Positions 42,051-50,184 of a DNA stretch of 64,000 nt are shown here, in pieces. Numbering within the stretch: position 1 is the stretch's first letter; every line of letters begins with the position of its first letter. The notes below the pieces were generated by a model, which was not told the DNA's origin, ran no database searches, and worked only from the letters and a program-made list of their open reading frames with translations. The stretch comes from Desulfitibacter alkalitolerans DSM 16504 (lineage in GTDB: Bacteria; Bacillota; DSM-16504; Desulfitibacterales; Desulfitibacteraceae): contig NZ_KK211104.1 in the NCBI RefSeq assembly GCF_000620305.1, positions 207,533 to 271,532 of the forward strand, read 5' to 3'. The position numbers and the translations under genes are program-made.

Positions 42051-44408
42051 TTATTGACGGTCATTTGCGCTGTCCGGAGTTTCGGCAAAGAACAGCGGAT
42101 TGAGATACCGTCCGTTTTTCAGTACCTCCAGGTGCAGGTGCGGCCCTGTGGAGCGCCCGGTGTTGCCGGACTTGGCAATTACGTCGCCTTTTTTTACCTG
42201 TTGTCCGACGCTTGCAAGCAGCCGGTCACAGTGGGCATACTTTGAAACCAGCCCGTCCTTGCCTTCGATGGCGATATAGTAGCCGTAGCCGCCTGCGTCA
42301 AAGGCCGCCTGGATTACCTTCCCGTCATGCCCTGCCAAAATGTCCGTGCCTACGGGAACGCCGATGTCGATGCCCTTGTGATAATCCTTTGCGCCTGTGA
42401 CAGGATGGATTCGCCAGCCGTAATAACAGGTAACATGGGGTATCCAGTCAAAGTCAAAGGGACTTGCAATATACTGCCGGTTGCCCTTTGTCTGCATATT
42501 CAGGCCGTACATTTCCCGCTCGTCGGCGTTCATATTCGGCTGAAGCACATCGGTGAAGGATTTGGAGGTAAGGTTGATATTAAGGATATGCCATTCATAG
42601 GGCACTTCCACTGTATAGCTCTCTCCGGTTTCCGGGTCGGTTCGGGTTTCGGTGCGGTAGCGGATTTCTGTTTGCGCCACAAATTCAAGCCGGTACTGTT
42701 CGTTGAAAATCCGCTGAAGCTCAGTTTTTATGGTGGCAAAAGTGAAGTCCTGGTATTTCGCGGAGAGGTAGGCCATCAGTTCAAATAGATTGTGGCTGAT
42801 ATCGTCTACATTGTACCGGTACTCGTCATAGCCGGGGTGTTCCGCCTGCGCGTTCTGAATCCGCATTAGCAGGTTGGTTTCCCATTCCGTATAAGTCAGC
42901 TCCGCATCGTCGATATCCTCATCCTCGGCGGTGTAGCTGGACATCAGGACGGACGAAAACCCTCCCATTGCCATGTTGGTACAGGAGGTAAGGAGCGTTG
43001 AAAAAGAAAATACCATCAGGAGCAGCAGCGCGATCCCGCCGATCACCATCGGATGACTGCGTACAAAGCCCGACGCAAGTTTAATAATTTTACCGCCCGC
43101 TGCACCGGCTTGTTTCATCAACTGTGCCGCTTGTTTGGATTCTCGCGCCGCTTTTGCGTACCGGCGCTTGATTTTTTGTTTCTGTATAAACCGGGACAGC
43201 AGATTGGTTCTAAGCCGGGGATTTTCATGCAGCAGCTTCTGATAGGCTAGTTTGGCATTGTGTTTTGCCGAAAGCCGCTCCAGCTTCGCCACACGGCGAT
43301 AGGGCGCGGTCTTATGCAGGCGGTAGGCTGTGCGCAGTCCGCCTTCGGCAAGCAGTTCCCCCTTGTGGGCGGCCTCTGTGCCCGTATTTTCCTGTTCGGA
43401 CTGAAACAGCTTGCTGTGGGCATAACTCATGGATAAATTCGCGCCGGCCCTTACAGGGCGGAGCGGAAGCACGCCTTTGAAATTGGACTGTCGGGCTTTG
43501 ACCTCAGCTTCAAAGCGGATTTTGTGACCGTGCTTCTTCTGCTTTTCATCAAAAACACGTTCTGCCCTGATTTTTTTCCTTTCTGGGAGCCTGTACCGCG
43601 CCTGTTCCATTTTTTTGTCGATTTTTTCAGCTTTTCGCAGTGCCTTAGCGAGCTTTTTCCCGGAAGCGGACTGTTCCTCTGGGGAAAATTGGAGCTTGCC
43701 CGGTTTTGGAGCTCTACTGGAGGATTTAGCGGATGGGGTTGTCTGATGCGAAGTCGGAACGTCCTGTGGGGACGGCATGGGCGGCGGAGTCTCCTTCACG
43801 CCGATGCCGCCTGTTTGGGACACAGGCTGTCCGTCTGGTGGACGGGCCGCATCCTGGCTAAACCTTTGGTAATATGCCGTTCCTTGTTGCAGTGCGGGCT
43901 TATCGGTCGCAGCGGTCTGTTCCTTTTCAAAATGCAGCCGGCCATGAAGGGAAGCATCAGCCGGATTTTCAGAAAATGTATCTGTCTGGTAAATATTCTG
44001 CGACTGCTGCTTCCCGTTCGCTTTAGCCTGAGTTTTTGGATGCAACCCACTTTTCCCTGTCCGGTCGGGCATCCGCTCACCCGGTATTCCTTGAACTGCA
44101 TATAGGGAAGTGTTGGACTGACCGACTGTACCTGCCGGATGCTCTGCACCGGGTGTCGGTTCCATACGTCTGATTTGCTCTACATTTTTGTGCTGTGAGG
44201 AATGACGGAGGCGCGCAATGTCCGGTCTGCCGGACTCATGGGCAAGTGCTTCCTGCTGCGGTGCTTTGCCCTTTTGCAAATTAAAATCCTGCCCTCGCCG
44301 GCTGATGCGGTTTTTTTCGCCAGTGGCGGCGTTGACCTCCACCAGCCCGTCGCGGGTCATTTTGTGGGTAATCTTATCCTTTGCCTGAAATCTGTCTTTG
44401 CGTGACAC
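42051..44408 (-). CDS. M23 peptidase, CD1108-like transfer hydrolase
   Basis: A 785-residue protein. The first 430 residues are cytoplasmic, basic and Gln/Pro-rich. One membrane helix lies near 455-475 (MVIGGIALLLLMVFSFSTLL). The external part ends in an M23/LytM endopeptidase with the zinc residues in HKGIDIG and HLHLEV. It should open peptidoglycan for the conjugation channel, the role of VirB1-like hydrolases in Gram-positive T4SS. The start is GTG at 44408 with GGAGGTGAG upstream. It is followed by DUF4315 and CD1107, the usual order. Unlike several neighbours it has no KPSIL tail. Confidence 0.85.
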   Translation of the reverse strand: MSRKDRFQAKDKITHKMTRDGLVEVNAATGEKNRISRRGQDFNLQKGKAPQQEALAHESGRPDIARLRHSSQHKNVEQIRRMEPTPGAEHPAGTVGQSNTSLYAVQGIPGERMPDRTGKSGLHPKTQAKANGKQQSQNIYQTDTFSENPADASLHGRLHFEKEQTAATDKPALQQGTAYYQRFSQDAARPPDGQPVSQTGGIGVKETPPPMPSPQDVPTSHQTTPSAKSSSRAPKPGKLQFSPEEQSASGKKLAKALRKAEKIDKKMEQARYRLPERKKIRAERVFDEKQKKHGHKIRFEAEVKARQSNFKGVLPLRPVRAGANLSMSYAHSKLFQSEQENTGTEAAHKGELLAEGGLRTAYRLHKTAPYRRVAKLERLSAKHNAKLAYQKLLHENPRLRTNLLSRFIQKQKIKRRYAKAARESKQAAQLMKQAGAAGGKIIKLASGFVRSHPMVIGGIALLLLMVFSFSTLLTSCTNMAMGGFSSVLMSSYTAEDEDIDDAELTYTEWETNLLMRIQNAQAEHPGYDEYRYNVDDISHNLFELMAYLSAKYQDFTFATIKTELQRIFNEQYRLEFVAQTEIRYRTETRTDPETGESYTVEVPYEWHILNINLTSKSFTDVLQPNMNADEREMYGLNMQTKGNRQYIASPFDFDWIPHVTCYYGWRIHPVTGAKDYHKGIDIGVPVGTDILAGHDGKVIQAAFDAGGYGYYIAIEGKDGLVSKYAHCDRLLASVGQQVKKGDVIAKSGNTGRSTGPHLHLEVLKNGRYLNPLFFAETPDSANDRQ

Positions 44409-44465
44409 TTTGCTTTCTCACCTCCGTTGCAAGGCACCGGGCGGCAGGTACGCCCTGATGCAGAT

Positions 44466-45296
44466 TTACAGGCTGACCTCCGCCTTTTTCCGCTGGGGGG
44501 CAGGAGTGTTCTGCGCCGTTTGTGCCGCCTGCTCCTTGAGCGCTTGCAGATTTTTCAGGATGGACGGCTTCTTCTCATTCTTTCCCGTCTCTTTTTGGTT
44601 TTCACGATGCATGACAGAGCGTTGTTCCAGCTTTCCGAGACTGTCAAGGGCCGAAGCTGCCTGTCGTTTGATAGCAGTTGAGCAGGCTTGATCCAGCCGG
44701 TAGGGAGCCTGTATGAGCTTTGCCAGCTTGCCCATGGGCTTTGCTTCCTGGATCGCCTCTTTTCCCTGAACCGCACGGCCCATATTTTTCACATGCCTGC
44801 CGATCTCATGGTACTCGGCGCTGACAGCCGCAATCTTTTTCATGGACTGTTCATCATAACGGATATTACGGTCCATGCTTTCCTGCACCTTCTCCAGCCC
44901 TTGCCGGATGTGAAAGAGGGACGCAAGGCCGTCCAGCGCCGCTATGCCTTTTTCCTTAAAAGCAGCCACGGCATTTTTACAGCCCTCAATGATGCCGGCT
45001 TTTACTGCTTCCAGCCGTTCCCTTGTTTCGGTAATTTTGTTTTCCAGCGCCTGGATTGCCTTTTGCAGGGAAGTCCTGACCGGATGATTTTTTTCTTCCC
45101 GCATGTCGGCAAGCTCCCGGCGCATGGCTGAAAGCTCGCCCACTGCCGCGTCAAGCTGACGTTCCATTGCGCCCACATAACCGATGACGTCCAGAAAATC
45201 CTTAGCGCTTACGCTGTTTTCTTTCAGGATGGCTAAAAGCTCCTTTACATGCTCATTTTCCAAAAGCGGCGCGCTTTGGGTTGTAGTATCGTTCAT
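44466..45296 (-). CDS. DUF6674-like coiled-coil protein with KPSIL tail
   Basis: A 276-residue helical protein. The N-terminal segment (PLLENEHVKELLAILKENSV) fits the DUF6674 family as I remember it. Long coiled coils run over about 55-110 and 145-215. The tail motif KPSILKNLQALKEQ is 34 residues before the end. A good AGGAGGTG precedes the start. It lies between VirB4 and the M23 peptidase, inside the conjugation operon. Function unknown; an assembly scaffold or a carried substrate are both possible. Confidence 0.72.
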   Translation of the reverse strand: MNDTTTQSAPLLENEHVKELLAILKENSVSAKDFLDVIGYVGAMERQLDAAVGELSAMRRELADMREEKNHPVRTSLQKAIQALENKITETRERLEAVKAGIIEGCKNAVAAFKEKGIAALDGLASLFHIRQGLEKVQESMDRNIRYDEQSMKKIAAVSAEYHEIGRHVKNMGRAVQGKEAIQEAKPMGKLAKLIQAPYRLDQACSTAIKRQAASALDSLGKLEQRSVMHRENQKETGKNEKKPSILKNLQALKEQAAQTAQNTPAPQRKKAEVSL

Positions 45297-45338
45297 AGAT
45301 TAAAACACCTCCTGTTGCTTATATTTGAAGGATCAGAC

Positions 45339-47810
45339 TCATGCGCCCTTCACTTCATCCGGCTTTGTGGTCATGATGCGGTACAGCTCCGTATCCTTGG
45401 GGAAGCGGTCAATGAAGGGTATGATGGTATTGCCGTAGAACAGCAGGCCTTCACCGGCTCCTGAATGGGTCACATAGGACAGCTGGTGGTTGGAGATGCC
45501 CAGCTGCTTTGCGAGTATCTGCCGGTCGCCGCCTGCCTGGTTCAGCATATAGATGAAGTCGGAGTTTTCCAGAATGTTTTCGATTTCACGGGAAGCCAGT
45601 AAATCCTTGACGTTCTGCGTGAGCGCCGAGGGGATGCCCCCCCATTTTCTGAACCGCTTCCAGATTTCCAGCGAATAGGCGGCGGTCTGTTCTTCCTTCA
45701 AAAGCAGGTGGAATTCGTCCTGGTAGAACCAGGTGGTGCGGTGAGTGGCACGGTTGGCGGTCACACGGCCCCACACCTGATCCTGCAAAATCAGCATTCC
45801 CAGCTTTTTCAGCTGCTTGCCCAGCTCCTTGATGTCATAGCACACCAACCGGTTTGTGATGTCCACGTTGGTACGGTGGTTGAACACATTTAAAGAGCCT
45901 GTAACATAGATTTCCAGCGCAGTGGCGATGTGCTGGGCTTCCGGTTCGGTCTGCTTGCGGAGCAGGTTGTACAAATCCTGCAAGATGGGCATTTTCTCCG
46001 GGGATGGGGCTGCAAGGTATTCCCGGTAGACCAGGCGGACACACCGGTCAATGATGGTTTTTTCCACCGGCTGCAGGCCCTCCTTGCCGCCCACAATCAG
46101 TTCGCACAGGCTGAGGATAAAGTCACTTTTCAGGGTCAAAGGGTCTTCATCATCACTGTAATCCGGGTTGATATCCATGGGGTTGATGTACTGTGCCGAT
46201 ACCGGCGACAACTTGACCACCTGGCCCCCCAGCCGGTTGACAAGAGGGAAATATTCGGCTTCCGGGTCAGATATGATGATGTCGTCATTGGTTAAGAGGA
46301 ACACATTGACAATTTCCCGTTTGGCGGCAAAGGACTTGCCGGAGCCGGGAGTGCCTAAAAACAAGCCGTTGGGGTTTTTCAGGCGTTTGCGGCTGGCCAT
46401 AATGAGGTTATTGGAGAGGGCGTTCAGACCGTAGTACAGGGCTTCTCCCTGCTGGAACAGCTCCTGGGTGGTAAAGGGTACAAAAATCGCCACCGACGAG
46501 GTGGTGAGTCCACGTTTGATCTCGATCTGGTTCAGTCCTACTGGGAGACTGCTCATCAGTCCCTGCTCCTGCTGGTAGTCAAGGCGTTTCAGGGCACAGT
46601 TGTATTTCTGTGCGACGCCTGCCGCCTGAAAGATGTCGTTTTCCAACTGCTGTCTCTTTTTTGCCGTGTTGAGTACAAGGACAGTAACAAGGAACATACG
46701 TTCATTGCGGTTCTGCAAATCCTCTAAAAGTGTTTTGGCTTCATTGCCGTAGGTGGCAAGGTCAGTAGGAATGATGTCCATATCATAGCCGCTTCTTACG
46801 GCTTTTTTCTGTTCCTCAATTTTCATTTTATCGAGGTCGGACAGCTTGCGCTTGACGGTCTTGATGGCTTCCGCCTGGTCAATGCTGCGGATGTGCAGAT
46901 TTACGGTGACAGCCGTATCCAAATCCAGAAAATCCACCAGCATTCGGTCGGTAAGCTCCGGGGCCAGGATGGATAAAAAGCTGACCGCGCCGTAGTGTTC
47001 CCCCATGCGGAAGGTCTTGCCGTCCCGGAAATCAAAGCTGGTGGGGGCGATATAGTCCCTGGTGGAAAGTCCGGTTTTGGGGATATCCTCCCACGAAAAC
47101 CGCAGCTTTTCCTGACCGTCGGGGTGGAACTGGCCGTGAAGCACCTCCAGCCGCTCAAGGCCGCTCAAGGTACGGGCTTTGACGCCCATGGTTTTGAAAT
47201 TGGCGAGAATATCCGCTTCCACCCGTTCCATGCGGGGCTTGGCGGCTTTGAGGGAATCCGCTTCGATTCCGAAGGTGATGAATTTAGTTTTGACCAGCCC
47301 GTTATTGCCCTTGGCAAGCTGGTTTTTTAGCATATCGGCATACTCGCGGCGGATGGAGTTGTACTCGTCCTCCTGCTCGGGAATGTCGATGGACTGCTGA
47401 AATTCTTTCAGGTTACCGTACTGGTTGATAAAGGAAAGTTGGACGCTGACCGAGGAATCAAAATAGCTGAGGAAATTGCAGTAGTTCTCGAATATCTGCG
47501 TCTTATCCTCGTTTTGGGCCAGCTGGTAAGTGATGTCCTGAAAGACAATGGTCTTGGTATACAGCCGGTCGGTGACGCGGCAGACGCCGTCCCGGTACAT
47601 TTCCCTGTAAGGTATGGACTGCTGGGCGGTTTGCGGTGCGTCGGCGCGGCCAAACAGCTTCATCCTTACAGAAGCAGCAAAGCCGCCCGTGTTACCGGAC
47701 GGCTTTGGCGCTGTCTTTTTTCCCTGCAAGGCTTTTCTGTTTTTGGTTTGACGGACGTTTCCCGGCAGGCGCTTTTTTTGCCTTGTCGGCTGTTTTTTCT
47801 TGGTTGGCAA
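45339..47810 (-). CDS. VirB4-like conjugation ATPase
   Basis: An 823-residue ATPase that powers the type IV secretion channel. Walker A is GTPGSGKS near 488; Walker B-like is TTWFYQDEFHLLL. The start is probably TTG at 47810, since AAGGAGG lies nine bases upstream, inside the end of the PrgI gene; an ATG at 47840 lacks a ribosome site. The first 50 residues are very basic. PrgI upstream and DUF6674/M23 downstream give the standard PrgI-VirB4-hydrolase order of Gram-positive ICEs. Confidence 0.9.
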   Translation of the reverse strand: MPTKKKQPTRQKKRLPGNVRQTKNRKALQGKKTAPKPSGNTGGFAASVRMKLFGRADAPQTAQQSIPYREMYRDGVCRVTDRLYTKTIVFQDITYQLAQNEDKTQIFENYCNFLSYFDSSVSVQLSFINQYGNLKEFQQSIDIPEQEDEYNSIRREYADMLKNQLAKGNNGLVKTKFITFGIEADSLKAAKPRMERVEADILANFKTMGVKARTLSGLERLEVLHGQFHPDGQEKLRFSWEDIPKTGLSTRDYIAPTSFDFRDGKTFRMGEHYGAVSFLSILAPELTDRMLVDFLDLDTAVTVNLHIRSIDQAEAIKTVKRKLSDLDKMKIEEQKKAVRSGYDMDIIPTDLATYGNEAKTLLEDLQNRNERMFLVTVLVLNTAKKRQQLENDIFQAAGVAQKYNCALKRLDYQQEQGLMSSLPVGLNQIEIKRGLTTSSVAIFVPFTTQELFQQGEALYYGLNALSNNLIMASRKRLKNPNGLFLGTPGSGKSFAAKREIVNVFLLTNDDIIISDPEAEYFPLVNRLGGQVVKLSPVSAQYINPMDINPDYSDDEDPLTLKSDFILSLCELIVGGKEGLQPVEKTIIDRCVRLVYREYLAAPSPEKMPILQDLYNLLRKQTEPEAQHIATALEIYVTGSLNVFNHRTNVDITNRLVCYDIKELGKQLKKLGMLILQDQVWGRVTANRATHRTTWFYQDEFHLLLKEEQTAAYSLEIWKRFRKWGGIPSALTQNVKDLLASREIENILENSDFIYMLNQAGGDRQILAKQLGISNHQLSYVTHSGAGEGLLFYGNTIIPFIDRFPKDTELYRIMTTKPDEVKGA

Positions 47811-48141
47811 AGGCTTTTCCCTCCTTTTCGATGATTTCATACAGGTTTTCTGTTACATATGGACGCCTGCCCGGCCAGAGCCGGGTGCGGAGAAGGTTGC
47901 GCAGTATTTTTTCGGCGGGCTGTCCATCCTTTTCGTACATGGCGAGAAAGAACAACGGCAGCATCAGCCCGATCATCAGAAGCATCGCGCCCTCACTGCC
48001 CAGCGTCCCGCGCGTCAGAAGATAGGCAGGAACGCCGATAGCCCCAGCCGCGCCGAAACAGATGAGCTGGCGCTTGGTAAGGTTTAGCGCAACCTTGGTT
48101 TTGACCTTGGAAAGGTCTTTGGGTACAGGTACAAATGGCAT
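47692..48141 (-). CDS. PrgI family membrane protein (VirB3-like)
   Basis: A 149-residue protein. A short N-terminal part (FVPVPKDLSKVKTKVALNLT) leads into two membrane helices (about 27-45 and 52-68), followed by a basic tail. This is the PrgI layout, thought to be the Gram-positive equivalent of VirB3. The last 40 residues, Lys/Ala/Gln-rich, overlap the start of virB4 by about 120 bases in another frame, so the two are translationally linked. Confidence 0.85.
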   Translation of the reverse strand: MPFVPVPKDLSKVKTKVALNLTKRQLICFGAAGAIGVPAYLLTRGTLGSEGAMLLMIGLMLPLFFLAMYEKDGQPAEKILRNLLRTRLWPGRRPYVTENLYEIIEKEGKAFANQEKTADKAKKAPAGKRPSNQKQKSLAGKKDSAKAVR

Positions 48142-48185
48142 GGATTCACCTACTTTTCTTCACATTGATATGAGGTGGTAAAAAG

Positions 48186-48590
48186 CTAACGCTCAAAGCC
48201 GGATTTCTTTGTCGGAGAGGATATATCACTTTTCGTTTTCTTCGCCGCTCTGCGCAGTTGGGAACGTATGGACAGCTTTTCAGCAACTTCATGCGGTACT
48301 TCATCGGCAGTGTTAAGATGCTTGGACTGGTTGTCATGTTTATCTGCCTGCCTGTTTCTCCGCTGCTTGTAGGTAAAGGCTGGCGCAATGCCTTCAAGCT
48401 CCTTGCGCCGCTTTACTCTGTATCGTTCCGTGTCCTCTTTATACAGGTAATACCAATCCTCATCAAAGCTGTACACTCCCACCATGCCTGTGGCGTTTCC
48501 GGCCTTGTAAATCAGTTCATACTTAAAAAGAGAATTCGGGTGACAGTCAACTCTGATCAGGTCAAGCTTTAATTCTTCCGTAATGACCAC
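48186..48590 (-). CDS. ICE protein with KxSIR tail, unknown function
   Basis: A 134-residue protein. The N-terminal 65 residues (LDLIRVDCHPNSLFKYELIY; MVGVYSFDEDWYYLYKEDTE) look like a small beta-rich domain. The second half is basic and probably disordered. It ends with KLSIRSQLRRAAKK and then GFER, the same tail in a slightly different form (R instead of L at the fifth place). It sits between a small unknown gene and PrgI in the conjugation operon, behind a terminator-like hairpin. Family not recognised. Confidence 0.6.
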   Translation of the reverse strand: MVITEELKLDLIRVDCHPNSLFKYELIYKAGNATGMVGVYSFDEDWYYLYKEDTERYRVKRRKELEGIAPAFTYKQRRNRQADKHDNQSKHLNTADEVPHEVAEKLSIRSQLRRAAKKTKSDISSPTKKSGFER

Positions 48591-48609
48591 CTCCGGTACA
48601 GACAGTAAA

Positions 48610-48634
48610 AAACACCGGCGGTTTTCCGGTGTTT
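48610..48634 (-). terminator. Terminator within the conjugation operon
   Basis: AAACACCGG - loop - CCGGTGTTT with a T-run on the minus strand, between the 69-residue gene and the 134-residue gene. Confidence 0.7.
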
Positions 48635-48653
48635 GGGTATTTCCTGCAAGATT

Positions 48654-48863
48654 TTATCCGGTCCTGTATTCCTCTGTTTCTTCCACATGGAGAAATCCCT
48701 GGACGGCGGCTTCAATGATTCCTGAAGCTGCAAGGGATACATGCGTATTTCCTTTGATTAGAAATCCGTCACGCGTTATATAGTTTTTTGGCAGCTGCTT
48801 ACTGGAAGACCGGGGATAATAAACTTGATCAGTGTCCTGGGATGTATTCTTTTCTTCGCTCAT
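48654..48863 (-). CDS. Small ICE protein, unknown
   Basis: 69 residues from the ATG at 48863, which has GGAG nine bases upstream. The N-terminal third is polar (SEEKNTSQDTDQVYYPRSSS), followed by KQLPKNYITRDGFLIKGNTH and a short hydrophobic helix. There is no clear membrane segment. It lies between TrbL and the tail-bearing 134-residue protein. The upstream extension to 49007 overlaps the TrbL gene and is not supported by a ribosome site. No family is recognised. Confidence 0.5.
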   Translation of the reverse strand: MSEEKNTSQDTDQVYYPRSSSKQLPKNYITRDGFLIKGNTHVSLAASGIIEAAVQGFLHVEETEEYRTG

Positions 48864-48924
48864 GAGCATCATCTCCATAAATATATTGGGGATATAGGCT
48901 TTATTGCACTCATTGGCCCCCTCC

Positions 48925-49788
48925 TTAGTGCGCGCCGAAAATGGTCTTCGACAGGCTCCCGGTCTTAAACAGGGAAAAGCATAAGAGCACCGTGTAACCC
49001 ACAACACCCCAAATCGCTGTGTGGATGTTGCTGGAAAAGACCGTGCTGTTTAATAAAACTGCGTAAATGGCAATACAGACCATGATGAGAAAGCCCTGGA
49101 ATGCCACGGCAAACAGGGATTTTAAATAGTTCTGTCCCATGCTGCCCCATTCCCGGTTGACCATAGTAGCAAAGGGAATGGCCGCCACTGAGGTGGTAAG
49201 ATAGATTTCCAGCATACGTCCGTAGATGATCAGGAAGATGCAGATGGACAGGGCTTTCATGCACAGGCTGAGAATAGCGGATTCCATATACAGCCCCATC
49301 AGCGTATACCATTCCATGGCCTCCAATTGGGTCTGCAGGCTGTCCATGGCAAGGTTGATGTTCAGGCTGCCGGATATGATTCCGGCACTGCCGTTCACTG
49401 CCCGCTGGGCCAGATCGAATACACCCATGACAATATCAAAGGTATGGGTGAGGATGTAGGTGGCTGCAAAGGTCTTGAAAATCCATTTGAAGAAAATCCA
49501 GGTGTCAAAGTCGTGCATGTTGTTTTTCTCAATGATGAGCTGGATCAGCTCATAGCACAGCACAAAGGTCAATATCATCCCGGCGACGGGGAGGATTACG
49601 GTGTCCGAAAGAGACTTAATCATGGAGAAAATGCCGGAGTTCCAGCCCTCCGGCGTTTGCCCCACCTGGCTTGCGATTTCACCGACCCGGGTGTTCACTT
49701 CGTTGAACATACCCTGATAGTTGCCGGTGATACCGCCGATTAAAGCCTCCTTCATCCATTCGGTAATTTTGTCAAAAAGGAAGCTCAT
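48925..49788 (-). CDS. TrbL/VirB6-like channel protein
   Basis: A 287-residue polytopic membrane protein. An amphipathic N-terminus (FDKITEWMKEALIGGITGNY) leads into about six membrane helices (60-85, 105-125, 165-185, 190-210, 225-250, 262-280). This is the VirB6/TrbL layout, the inner-membrane channel of the transfer system. It follows the Maff2 gene by 11 bases. A standard VirB6 motif is not conserved enough to quote; the call rests on topology, size and position. Confidence 0.8.
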   Translation of the reverse strand: MSFLFDKITEWMKEALIGGITGNYQGMFNEVNTRVGEIASQVGQTPEGWNSGIFSMIKSLSDTVILPVAGMILTFVLCYELIQLIIEKNNMHDFDTWIFFKWIFKTFAATYILTHTFDIVMGVFDLAQRAVNGSAGIISGSLNINLAMDSLQTQLEAMEWYTLMGLYMESAILSLCMKALSICIFLIIYGRMLEIYLTTSVAAIPFATMVNREWGSMGQNYLKSLFAVAFQGFLIMVCIAIYAVLLNSTVFSSNIHTAIWGVVGYTVLLCFSLFKTGSLSKTIFGAH

Positions 49789-49799
49789 AGGCAGGCTCC

Positions 49800-50015
49800 T
49801 TAACTAAACAGGCCAGACAGCAGGGGAATGAGCTTCAGTCCGATGAGCACCACGCCGCCGCCCGCCATGAGCTGCTTCATGCCCTGGGATTTCGCACCCG
49901 GATTATCGTTGCCGTACCCCTCCAAAAGATTGATGACGCCCCACACGGCAAGGCCTGCGCCAAGCGCGATAACGAGGACTTTCAAGACATTGATGGCTTC
50001 TGTGAAAAATTCCAT
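49800..50015 (-). CDS. Maff2 family membrane protein (VirB2-like position)
   Basis: A 71-residue protein with two membrane helices (NVLKVLVIALGAGLAVWGVI; AGGGVVLIGLKLIPLLSGLF) around the polar turn LEGYGNDNPGAKSQGMKQL, the Maff2 signature. The start at 50015 has GGAGG ten bases upstream. In Gram-positive ICEs it lies before TrbL, where VirB2-like pilin subunits are expected. It could form part of the channel lining (inference). Confidence 0.85.
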   Translation of the reverse strand: MEFFTEAINVLKVLVIALGAGLAVWGVINLLEGYGNDNPGAKSQGMKQLMAGGGVVLIGLKLIPLLSGLFS

Positions 50016-50140
50016 AGATTGTATGCCTCCTTTATTTTGGTTTGAATTTATTGAAAAAGATAACAATATGAAACGGAGCCAAAAGCTCCGGCTGGACAAA
50101 GGGGTAGCCTGGGAGGAATACCTTGACAGGCTGTGAAACG

Positions 50141-50184
50141 AAAAAGCCCTCCCTGCGCATGAAAATCACAGAACAGAGAGGGCT
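50141..50184 (-). terminator. Terminator after virD4
   Basis: AGCCCTC (50145-50151) / GAGGGCT (50178-50184) with TTTTTCG on the minus strand, overlapping the virD4 stop. The T4SS genes downstream therefore need read-through or their own promoter. Confidence 0.75.
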
